Shown: positions 35,691-45,989 of the stretch, piece by piece | How positions within the stretch are numbered: the first letter of the stretch is position 1 | Layout of the letters: each line of letters opens with the position of its first letter | DNA from: Piscicola geometra | Taxonomy: Eukaryota; Annelida; Clitellata; Hirudinida; Piscicolidae | DNA length: 64,000 bases | NCBI GenBank assembly: GCA_943735955.1 | Contig: OX030964.1 | Span: 5,199,099 to 5,263,098, forward strand | Direction of reading: 5' to 3' | Translations under genes and position numbers: made by a program | Notes under the pieces: generated by a model | The model's input: only the letters and a program-made list of their open reading frames with translations | Told to the model about the DNA's origin: nothing | Databases searched by the model: none

Positions 35691-38600
35691 CTTGTCCATC
35701 TCCTTTCTGTAAAAGTTCTTAGCCTCTTCTACCTGTGTGGCAGAGCTCTCACGAAGAGAGGGTGTCTGCACACCTTCCAGATGTTGAGTCACCTGGCATG
35801 ATGATAGTAGCGATGTTGGTGATGGTAGTGATTGTGGTGCTGATGATGTGTTAATTATGAAGATAGTTCAAATGTTAGTAATGACAGTGATAATAATATT
35901 TATATTAGAGCTGTTTCACGATTAAAAATTTTAATCGCCGTTAATCGTTCGATTAAAATTTTAATCCTGCGCTAATCGTATTTTAACGCAATGTTTTTAG
36001 CATAATTGACATTGGTATAACAAAGTCTTTAATACATTTATTCTCACAAATGTGATTGAAATTTTATCAGAATTTATTTATAACAATAATCCACATTTGA
36101 AAGAAAAAAAATGAATCCATAAATGATAAAAAATGCAATTTTCACACATCCATTTTGAGCAAACAAGTTTTTAAACATTAGTTAGATCTAGAGGCTCTTT
36201 CCTTGCTAACTATGTGTCCTGACAAGCTGAATAGACGTTTACATGGAACTGTACTTTCAGGAGATGACAAGTACTTTCTTGCCAGTTTCGCAAGAGTCGG
36301 ATATGCCCCTTCGTGTTGATGCCACCAAACAATAGGACAACTCTCAAAGCCTACCTCAGATTTTGTTCTATAACGTTGAATTATTGACTTCGTAGTGGAG
36401 CAAGTAGAGCAAGTGGAGCAAGACTCTCAGTGGGTTCCCTCCTGGTCCGGGGGTTCCCCAAGAAAAACTGAGAAAAAGTCGACCTGCGTTGCAGGCTCTG
36501 TTCGTAGCACTCCATGGATAATGCTAAATGCTGAAGGGGCGAAAGCGGGTTGTTGGCGCTATAACTAACTTGACTCTCTGTTCCAGGGCTTGGAACGAAG
36601 ATTGGAACTGTAACGTGCGCAGTGGTCTAGGTATGTCTACCTATGCACGTGAAGACTGGAATCGGCGGATGAAGCGGAAGAACCACTAGATGGTCAACGG
36701 TCAAGAAGGCAATTCTCAGCAAAGCTTTGTGGAACGCTAAGGGCATGACGAGACACGAAGAACATCATGGCCATCCACTGCACCCGTTTCCATCTCCAGC
36801 CGTCTCGACTCTGTCCTGCTACTGGATGGTCTCGGGCGAGAGAGTGAGATCGACGAACTGCGCAACTCTTTTTCACTTTAATCCAATTCATCGCGCAAAT
36901 CACTTTTAGTCATTCATTCACCTCATTCGACAAGTCCTGTGGCGACAGGCAAGCAACGAAGCGGCAGGTGTGGGTACACTGGGAGTCGTAGTCGTGACCC
37001 TGCACACAGGCGGCTCAGGGCATTGGGTCGTTCTTCGCCGATATGGAACAGCGGTGGAGTCCGGCAGCCCCCTGGGCGACTGAGCAGCCCTTTTCAGGAA
37101 TGCACTGCTCACCTCCTGGCATGAGGAAGGGGCTAGAAAAAGTGCCCTATAAATTGCTTGTTCCAAACTTTCCTAGCCAGCTCACCGCGGCTAGTGGGGA
37201 CCCTATAAAAGCGGTAGAAACAAAAAAATCAAAATAACTCCTCTTAAACTGGACACATGGAATGACAGGCACTCTTGGACAGAGTCGATGTGGACAGACC
37301 CCAGAGGAGAACAGCCCTGATAGGTCAAGAACTCGCAAGATACGGCATCGACATCGCAGCATTGAGCGAGACCAGGTTTTTGCTGCCAGGCAGTTGCAAG
37401 AAAAGTGTCAGGAGCAAAACTCTGACTAGTTTTTTACATATGTGGACCTCACCAAGGCTTTCGACACCGTCAGTAGAGAGGGTCTATGGAAGATCATGGC
37501 CAAGTACGGCTGTCCAAGGAAATTCCTCGTCTTGGTAAAAAAATTCAACGATGGAATGCAAGCCAGAGTCCAGGACAGTAGAGAATCATCTGACCCTTTC
37601 CCAGTCACGAACGGGGTCAAGCAAGGCTGCGTTCCAACACCAACTCTGTTTAGCCTTATGTTTTCAGCCATGTTGACCGATGCCTTCAGAGATGAGGTGG
37701 TTGGTGTCAATCTAAAGTACCGCACAGATGGCAAACTGTTCAACCTTCGGAGGCTCCAGGCAAAAACCAAAGTTACGACAGACATCATCAGAGACTTGCT
37801 GTTTGCTGATGACTGTGCCCTCAACGCTGTCTCAGAAGCCGACATGCAACGCAGCGTAAACCTGTTCTCCAGCGCCTGCACAAACTTTGGTCTGACGATC
37901 AGCACAAAGAAGACTGAAGTCCTTCATCAGCCAGCACCCGGAAAGCCCTACGTTGAGCCCAACATCACGGTCAATGGACAAAAGCTCAACACAGTGGACC
38001 GGTTCATCTACCTAGGCAGTACACTATCCCTAAGTGTCACTATCGATGACGAGGTGAATATCAGGATTGCTAGAGCCAGTTCCACCTTTGGCAGGCTGTA
38101 CCCCAACGTCTGGAACAGAAGAGGTATCACCACCAAGACAAAGCTGAAAGTATACAGGGCTGTGGTGTTCCCCACACTGCTATATGCATGTGAAACGTGG
38201 ACTGTATATCAACGCCATGCTAGGAAGTTGAACCACTTTCCCACAAAAAGCCTCAGGAAAATCCTCGGCATAAAATGGCAGGACAAAATTCCAGACACAG
38301 TGGTACTGTCTATAGCAGAACTTCCCAGCATCTTCACCCTGCTAATGCAATCTCAGCTTCGCTAGGAGGGCACGTAGTCCAAATGCCAGACGAGAGACTG
38401 CTAAAAAGACTCTTCTATGGTGAACTACTGCATGCACAGCGGTCTCAGGGTGGGCAAAAGAAACGCTTCAAAGACACTATGAAAGCCTCACTAAAAGCGT
38501 TTACCATTAACGTAGAAACGTGGGAACAAGCTGCAACAAATCGTTCAACCTAGCGCTCTTCCATCCACAAAGGTGCCATGACCTGTGAGACAAACAGGAT

Positions 38601-40065
38601 CAACGCCGCAGAAAAGAAGAGGCAAGTCCGAAAAGCCCGCACTGTCAACCCTCCTGGAGACGTCCCACTCATCCCATGTCCCTCATGTTCCCGAACCTTC
38701 CGTGCCAGGATCGGCCTCATCAGCCATCTGCGCACACACAGAGAGCCAGTCACAACACCCTCCGAATGACTTTAAAGTGGTCCTCGTTGACTCGACGGAC
38801 GAACAAAATTGACTTTGTGATCATTTAGGTCTCTTCATCTTCAGAGTCTGAATTTACATATGTTCGGTGAAGGCTGTTTACTTTTTGAGGTTTTCTTACC
38901 TTCTACTAGTTTTTCCAACTCTTTCCACGTTACTTCTCTTTCATCCTTTTGAAGACATTTGAAATTTTTAAATCGGGGGTCTAATGATGTGGCATATTTT
39001 AACCATTGGATATTTTGATTAAACTTTTCTGCTACAGTTTTGAATTTTTTTTTATTTTGAAACGAATGACATAAGCTGGATCATCTTCTGAAGTGCATAT
39101 TTCTTGTGTAAAGTGACAAATTGCATGTAACACTATTGAACAATTCAAGTATTTTTCACTGCTTAGAAGTTCTGTTGCAAATCTTAAAGGAATGAGAAGT
39201 TTTTGATGAGATGCACTTTTTTCCATTCGTTTTTAGACAGTAGATTAAGAGAGTGTTGGTGTTCGTTTGCTGGCAATGTAGCCAACACAGCAAAAAACAG
39301 TTTAATTTTGATAAATTTGAATGCATTACCATTTTTAAATGCGTTCATTTTGTTTAAATTCTTTAAAATATTTAACGGCGTTACAATTTTTAACACTGTT
39401 AATCGAAAGTTAATTTAGATTAGAGCACAGCTCTAATAATAATGTTAATATGATGGTATTTATGAGAATGAATAAGGCGAAAGTTATGCGTACCTCTTCA
39501 ACCCATCTGCACTTGACCATCTTATTCAGCCACAAGTGACTCCTGGCAACAAGGAGCAACCAATAACGACAGCATGCCGTCTCCAATTAATGCTACTTAA
39601 ATTAATTGATTATAACTGATCTTTTTAATACTTAATCACTAATGCATTGTTGTTAAGAAATGAATTAAATACATGAGTAATAGCTAACGTGCAGTAGGCA
39701 CATTTGTTGTGCGTAGAGAGCCACCTCTGTGCATTGGTTCATATTTAAAACATTATTTAATGAAGATCTTATGTGAAAAGTTGTAGTGTAATGGTTTAAA
39801 AACGGACTCTGATGTCAACATGCTATTAGCAACAAAACAAAGAAGATTTTATTAAATATTAACTAAAACATAATTTATATATTCTTGAATAATTTTAAAT
39901 TTCAAAAATTAAATTAATTATCCAATACTTATAAAATACGAATTGAATCTGGTGTGGACTGACGCTGATGCATGCATAGCAGTAGAGTTGGGAGCAGTGT
40001 GGACAGAGATGTGCATCGGTGAGCCGTTCACAGCAGATGATGCACGTGAACCTCTCTGCTAGACT
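35691..40065 (-). CDS. TRIM37: TRIM37 E3 ligase, four 5' exons only (partial)
   Basis: TRIM37 is a RING-type E3 ubiquitin ligase. Exons (minus): 39964-40065, 39689-39726, 39495-39543, 35691-35792, with compatible phases (0, 2, 0). The encoded RING is ESLAERF-type: [62 protein letters not shown], then VTQHLEGVQ, which tracks animal TRIM37 from its RING into the first linker helix. All expected RING cysteines and the histidine are visible. The initiator exon (upstream of an acceptor at 40066) was not found. The B-box, coiled-coil and MATH exons expected at lower coordinates were not found before PTPA begins. Intron 3 (35793-39494) is enlarged by a hAT carrying a nested LINE. Either a truncated gene or very distant exons. 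Confidence 0.75.
35905..39436 (-). pseudogene. ZBED-type hAT transposon in a TRIM37 intron
   Basis: Ends share TTAGAGCTGT in inverted orientation. Minus-strand transposase remains include [12 protein letters not shown] and [10 protein letters not shown] (about 39060-39190), [19 protein letters not shown] (about 38930-38990), and, beyond the nested LINE, the hATC dimerisation block [20 protein letters not shown] through [15 protein letters not shown] (about 36200-36345). This is the order in ZBED-like hAT transposases. It is split by the LINE at 36390-38775. An 8-bp duplication is not clear. Confidence 0.8.
36390..38775 (+). pseudogene. LINE nested in the hAT: endonuclease start fused to RT by internal deletion
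   Basis: A G/C-richer 5' region leads to the endonuclease start [20 protein letters not shown] (about 37302-37362). It then jumps near 37430 into RT motif A ([17 protein letters not shown]), skipping most of the endonuclease and the RT fingers. The long frame 37442-38365 retains [12 protein letters not shown], motif [19 protein letters not shown] and the thumb. A one-frame shift near 38365 leads to [20 protein letters not shown] and a C-terminal zinc-finger-like [21 protein letters not shown]. Same family as 55885-57777. Confidence 0.85.
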
Positions 40066-40554
40066 CTGAGTCAACAATTAAAAGAAATTAAATTGGATTT
40101 AAACTTTTTATTTCTGAATATTTTTAATGGCCATGGAGCTGAAATAAATTTTAAGACTTAATAATTAAGTATACAAAAATAAAATTCTATCCAAAAAAAA
40201 TGTTCACTTTAACATACACCTTAGATTCATGTTAAAACATTAGTTTGATAAATATTTCCATAAACTTTAGAGCCTAAAGCTAAATTAAATTTAATGTAGA
40301 AACATGTTAGCAACCAGTTATTTATGTTTACTGCTTTTGGTATAAATATTTTGTAAGCCCTTAATATATTCATAGTCAATAAACTCCTCCCACTGGGAAA
40401 TTTCTATAATTATTCATTTACAAAATGCAATTATTAATATTCTTTAAAAAAAATTTAATCATTCTTTTTGAAAAATGCGATTTATAATTTTCTATTAAAA
40501 GATGCTTTAACTAGATTATTCAGATATCAATCAATTAAAGTAGGAGGAATTTAA

Positions 40555-40862
40555 TGTAGGTAGTTGCATGGCCCTTTAATTTGTATTTAATCGCGCTGAT
40601 GATGTGTTTATCCTATTAACGAAGGTTCGCTATTAAATAGCTATATCTTCGTTATTTGTGATCGCTTAGTAATAAATTAGTATATTTTTTTATGTTTTAA
40701 ACTCCTTTTTCCGAAAATAATAGTTGAAACTCTGAAAAGTGAAAATAAAAAATCCGTGCAACTAGCTAGTTTAATGACTGAATATATTAAGCCTTAATAT
40801 ATTCAGTCATTAAACTAGCTAGTTGCACGGATTTTTTATTTTCACTTTTCAGAGTTTAATAA
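40555..40862. mobile_element. Cluster of transposon ends forming a perfect palindrome
   Basis: TTAA-flanked copies of the GTAGGTAGTTGCACGG terminal repeat lie at about 40555 (outward left end), 40752-40770 (inverse) and 40814 (next copy). Together they create 65-bp perfect inverted arms, 40727-40791 and 40793-40857, around one base. The first unit, 40555-40770 between TTAAs, looks like a 216-bp MITE of the transposon that follows. Confidence 0.75.
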
Positions 40863-41051
40863 TTAAGGTAGGTAGTTGCACGGATTTTTTATTTTAACTT
40901 TTCGGAAATTAAATTATTATTTTTGGAAAAAGAAGTTTAAAACGTGAAAAAATATACCAAATATATTACAAAGCGATTATTAATAATGAAGATAGAGACA
41001 TTTAAAAGTTTAAATTTACTTGGGTAGTTTAACATTGTATAAGGCAAAAAA

Positions 41052-41333
41052 AGTGTGATGCGTTCTTATACGAGTGTGTGGCTTGTATTTAAATAATTCA
41101 CACTTTATTTTGTTATATATAATAATTAAATTTCTTGATTTAAAAAATAAAAGAAATTAAAAAGACGTTTTTTTTGTTTTTTATTATCAAAAATGACACA
41201 ATCAATGGAACAACGTCTTAGTTGAGTGATGCGTTCTTGTACGAGTGTGTGGTTTGTATTTAAATAATTCACGCTTTATTTTGTTATATATAATAATTAA
41301 ATTTCTTGATTTAAAAAATAAAAAAAATTAAAA
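41052..41333 (+). repeat. Two direct 110-bp repeats inside the TTAA transposon
   Basis: 41052-41163 and 41228-41333 are almost identical, sharing GATGCGTTCTT, ACGAGTGTGTGG and a long AT-rich block. The second overlaps the end of the transposase's second exon. Confidence 0.88.
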
Positions 41334-43063
41334 ATAGGCCCTGAACGCCCCTGGCTCACCTTTAAAGCTGTGTCTGAGAGAAAAAAATAATGTATAACTC
41401 TGGGACATTTATAAATCAAGATACAAATCATTTCGATCATTGGAACTTAATAGATATATAAAGATAATTATAATCACCTTAGTTTTGATAAGTTGTACAG
41501 GAAAGAAACTGCTGTACCATCCTTGCCTGTGTATCCTTGAATACCTGTGAATTTATCAAAAACGGCAAGCCGTTTTCTGGACTCACCAGCAATGGCATCT
41601 AGAGGATGCACATTGCATGAAAGTTGCAGCAAATCAATCTGCAGCTCATCAACTAAAAGCTGATGAACCCGATTGTTCACTGGGGCCCTATCACCAAGGC
41701 ACGATCTCAACTTTGAAAGAAATTGAGACCATACTTGGGCCACTTCCAGCTTAAAATAATGAGCATAAATCTCGGCAGCTTCCCTTAGGGATGCACTGAT
41801 TTGGTCAGCATTATCAGATGCTGACCCACCAGCAAGTCTGCCTACAGATAAAGCATAATCTTTATTTATATTATTAACATGAATGCTTAAATAAACATAT
41901 ATTATGTGCTTGTCCACTACAGTGGTGGCATCGTGAGCTAATGTAGCTGTATCACAATGATACAGCTGCTCACCTAACTGTAGCAGAGCAAGCACGCCTG
42001 GCTCATACGCCATCCTAGCAATATTGGAAAAGTGCGGCAAATTACTTAAGCTCATACCATGAATAAAGTTAGTAAAATAATTAAAATTAGGTCCTATGCT
42101 TCTTACAGGCATATTACTTAAAATAGCTTTATAAACAGTTTTTCTAAAAACTGGTCTATAGCAATTAGCTAACTTAGTGCTGACTTCTTTGGATCTCTCA
42201 CCGGCTTCCAAAATCAGGTCACTTATATTCTCTAAATCACTAGTTTGTTTCATGTTAGCTGACAGGGCACAATTTAATTCCTTAGTTAGCTTTCCTATTT
42301 TTTCATTAAGGCTTTTAATTAACTTAGCATCTCTCAGCTTAGCTTCTATATTACGCCTTCTAAGTAAAGTTTGACTTATCTTAAGATTTTTAATTACAAC
42401 TGAACTATTATCACTGATTTTTTTTTCTTTCTCCTGCTGGTACTTGGACTTCCACATGTCCAAAGATGCCCTTCTTCTCTTTGACTGCTGCTTCAGAACT
42501 CTGTTCTGTTCTGCAATGCCTGCAAGCATTCTTATCCTACTCCTTAATTGACTAATTAATTTACTAGATTGCTCTAAAGCCTTTTTGTGATATTCACAAC
42601 CTTTACAAGTACTGGATAACTCTGCTACAAATGAACCAATGATTGATTCAGGTACACTTGCAACTGATTCATCAACACCCGTCTCATTTAACATTAACCC
42701 AACTGAAACTTTGCTTAGCTGAAACTTAAATGGCATAGCAAGATAATCTACTAATTCACTTACATTTTTTTCCAAATTTGTTTTCCAATTTAATTTATTT
42801 ACACATTCATAAAGCTTAACTAATTCGACCCTCACAGTAGTATTAGTAACACCAAAGCTGTGCTTACCCTGCACATTTCTAATTACTTCAGCCCAATTGG
42901 GACGGGGCTTACCACTAGCAGGCTCACAAAAAAAAGAATAAACAAAACCATTCAGAAGTGGATCTGATGGTTCCGAAAAATTCTTTTTAATATGAACCCT
43001 CAAATCAAACTTCTCATTCATCAATGCACCAGCACCAACACACTCACATCTTTTCGCTTCCAT
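41328..43063 (-). CDS. Putative DDE/RNase H-like transposase, two exons (543 aa)
   Basis: Exon 41478-43063 opens at the ATG 43061-43063 (MEAKRCECVG). Its donor AAG/GTGATT joins acceptor CTCTCAG at 41374 to a 46-bp exon, 41328-41373, ending HSFKGEPGAFRAYF stop. Together they make 1632 nt, in frame. Residues about 160-300 are Lys/Arg-rich and coiled-coil-like (many heptads, LRSRIRMLAGIAEQ). The C-terminal half has candidate acidic positions in conserved-looking contexts: LAHDATTVVDKH, GSASDNADQI, LGDRAPVNNRVHQLL and CNVHPLDAIA. An upstream AG at 43092 suggests a 5' UTR intron. No stops or frameshifts. I do not recognise the family by name. The C-terminus may be shortened by the nearby direct repeat. 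An uncharacterised host gene is the alternative, but the TIR/TTAA context argues for a transposase. Confidence 0.7.
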
Positions 43064-43146
43064 GGTAAATTTCAAATGAATGTCGTGATCTGTAAGAAAA
43101 AAATTTAAAACAATGATAATATTATATAAAAATAAACATGAAAAAA

Positions 43147-43780
43147 TTGCTAGAGCAATGAAACTTTTACCTAATATAAAGGAACAGTGATCTATTTGAA
43201 ATAAGCAGCATAGACATAACTTAGGCTGGTGTGCTGATTTGCTGAAGAATTTGCTAGAGTAATGAAACTTTTACCTTATATAAAGGAACATTTAATCTTT
43301 ATCTTAGTCAAAAAAAAACAGCCAATCTTCAATTAGTTGCCACGCTATTAATAAAACAGTGATCTAATTGAAATAAGCAACATAGACATAACTTAGGCTG
43401 GTGTGCTGCTTTGCTGAAAAATCTGTTAGAGCAGTGAAACTTCTACCTAATATAAAGGAACATTTCATCTTTATTTCAGTGGAAAAAAAAACAGCCAATC
43501 TTCAATTAGTTGCCACGTGATTAATAAAACAGTATGCAGCATAGACATAACTTAGGCTGGTGTGCTGATCTGCTGAAGAATTTGCTAGAGTAATGAAACT
43601 TTTACCTAATATAAAGGAACATTTAATCTTCATCTTAGTCAAAAAAAAACAGCCAATCTTCAATTAGTTGCCCCGTGATTAATAAAACAATATGCAGCAT
43701 AGACATAACTTAGGCTGGTGTGCTGATCTGCTGACGAAAGTGTTAGAGCAGTGAAATTTTTAAACTTTTAAAAAGATATT
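43147..43780 (-). repeat. Four tandem repeats (about 150-170 bp) upstream of the transposase
   Basis: The block CATAGACATAACTTAGGCTG recurs at about 43207, 43383, 43534 and 43700 with shared flanks (CAGCCAATCTTCAATTAGTTG). Their subterminal place inside the TTAA transposon suggests transposase-binding or promoter sequence. Confidence 0.85.
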
Positions 43781-44699
43781 TAATCTTTATCCTGGTGTTG
43801 AAAACCAAATAAAGTTATCGAAATTAGATGAAACTATTTGCCGCGCTTTTGGAAAAAATAAAGTGATTTCTAGGGCATCGCTGCTCTAGTAAGATTTTCT
43901 AGAGCAGTAAAATGTATTAAATAGTATAAAAATAAATTTAAAAATTTAGTTAATTTTAATTTTTTTGAAACAAGAAAGAAAAGAATTGAAAGCACTCACT
44001 TTCCAAAGCAAAAACGCTACAGCACTTGTTGCTGTATATATAGGCAAGACTTTAAACAAAGACTATAAAAAGAAATATGTAAAATTTGTAAAATATTTTT
44101 TTTTTTATAATTAAAATTATTATTTGTAACATTTAAAGAAAAGTGAACATAATATTTTTTTACTGAACGTTTTAATAAGCATTTAATATAGGATCACATA
44201 AAAAGCGCCTGAACCTAGAGCCTGAAAATTAGCATATTTAAAGACCCGTGCGACTACCTAAATTAAGGGATTACAAAACAGTTTAACCGTGCTTTTTGGA
44301 TGAATAGCAATTTCTAACCTCCAAAATTTTTTCTCCAGTTATTTTCTTGCTTCTCGCTTCTTTTTCAGACATACTCTAAGTTTTAGAGTGTAAAGGTACG
44401 TTAAAAAAGGCACAGACTAATAACTAAATGTATCAGGTGGTTTAGTTTGGAAATTGTACTCATAATTTATGCAAATGAGATTAACGATTGACTTAGACAA
44501 ATTTCCAATGTTTAAATCGCTGTATGGTAATAAAACGGTATTGCTAAAAGGCAAAATAAAATACTTTAAATTAATATTTTTTCTTATATTAGTTAAGTTA
44601 AGAGAGTTGAAAACCACGTATAATTTTTATGTGGATAATTTTAATTTTAATGTGAACAGATTTGACATTACTGAGTAAAATTATTATTAATTACTCAAA

Positions 44700-44900
44700 A
44701 AATTATTCGTAAAAGAAGTAAAGAAGCCTAATTTATTGTTCATTTTACGATATATCTCGCCTCAGATAGTTTGCCGAAATATATATCGTGAACTATCATA
44801 TAACTTTTAAAAAAATATGTAAAAAAAAGAAGTAAAAGAAGCCTCAGTTATTGTTCATTTTACGATATATCTCGCCTCGGATAGTTTGCCGAAATCTAAA
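44700..44900 (+). repeat. Direct repeat pair (about 70 bp)
   Basis: GTTCATTTTACGATATATCT plus CGCCTC and GATAGTTTGCCGAAAT occur at 44738-44780 and 44849-44896. No coding content. Confidence 0.8.
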
Positions 44901-45092
44901 ATAATATGGCCGCTTTTTGTTATTGTTAGAAACCAACAATCAGCTGATTCAAGAAATAAATAAACATTGCCATCAGCTCTTTCTATATTGCTCTGTCTAT
45001 GCTTCCGAGTACGATTTCCAAAGTATCCCGTATCAGGTTACAGAAACAAAAGATACAAAATAGGTTAGGGCATTTACTCAGGTTGTAGATAA

Positions 45093-45825
45093 CAGTGTTA
45101 TTTTCGTTTCATAAAATAATTATAGTTTTTATTTCAGTTTCGTTTTGGAATTAATTATAGTTTTTATTTTCATTTTCGTTTTGAAAATAATTAAAGTTTT
45201 GATTTTCGTTTTCGTTTTGAAAATAATTTAAGTTTTTATTTTCGTTTCAGTTTTGAAAATAATTAAAGTTTTTTTTTTCATTTTAGTTTTTAAAATATAT
45301 TAATTTACAACTGTAAACACTATTTTTTTTATATCTAAAAAAATTAATTGATCATAAAATGAAACAGTAAAATAGAACGGTATATTAACAACAAATGAGT
45401 TTTAAAAATAAACAGTGAATTGAAATATTATAAGAATTGAGTACGTAAATTATTGAGTAATGACAAATTGTAAATATAAGACAAAATTTAAAATTAAAAT
45501 TAGTGATAATTTTATTGACAAAGCGAAGCGGTAATAAAATAACGTTTCATAATTGGCTCTAATTTCATAAAGCCCAAAGATAATGTTTATAAAACAAACA
45601 TATAGTTTTTATATAAATTATTTATTTGCATATTATGGCATACTTTGAAATTTATTTAATTTTCGTTTTGAAAATAATTATAGTTTTTCTTTCAGTTTCG
45701 TTTTGGAAATAATTATAGTTTTTATTTTCGTTTTCGTTTTGAAAATAAATTTAGTTTTTATTTTCGTTTTCGTGGAACGATTATTCAGAATTGTCGTTTT
45801 CGTTTTCGTTACGAAAATAACACTG
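45093..45825. mobile_element. hAT-type MITE with perfect 8-bp TSD
   Basis: TIRs CAGTGTTATTTTCGT and ACGAAAATAACACTG are exact inverses. They are flanked by GTAGATAA on both sides (45085-45092 and 45826-45833). Subterminal TTTCGTTTTGAAAATAATTA motifs repeat many times. 733 bp, no transposase. Confidence 0.93.
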
Positions 45826-45989
45826 GTAGATAAACGGCACACGAAAGAAAGCACACTGCATGTGTTAAATGCACATTTTCTTTTGCACATGATCTGCGTT
45901 TTATCCATTTTATTTTTACCTTTTAAAAAAAAAAAATTTTCTTGATATTGAAATTTTTAAATATCAAATTCCTAATGTTTGAAGCAAAA

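Larger units (their letters stand above)
40867..44262 (-). mobile_element. TTAA-flanked DNA transposon with near-intact transposase (3.4 kb)
   Basis: TIRs GGTAGGTAGTTGCACGGAT (left) and, read inward from the right, TTTAGGTAGTCGCACGGGT match at 15 of 19 positions. TTAA lies immediately outside both (40863-40866 and 44263-44266). TTAA target choice is shared by piggyBac and Kolobok-type elements. The interior carries one long minus-strand gene (41328-43063) plus tandem repeats toward both ends. Superfamily is not assigned. Confidence 0.75.

Noticed and set aside
41474..43075. Start of the transposase at 43075
   Set aside because: That codon is TTG; the first ATG in frame is at 43061-43063.
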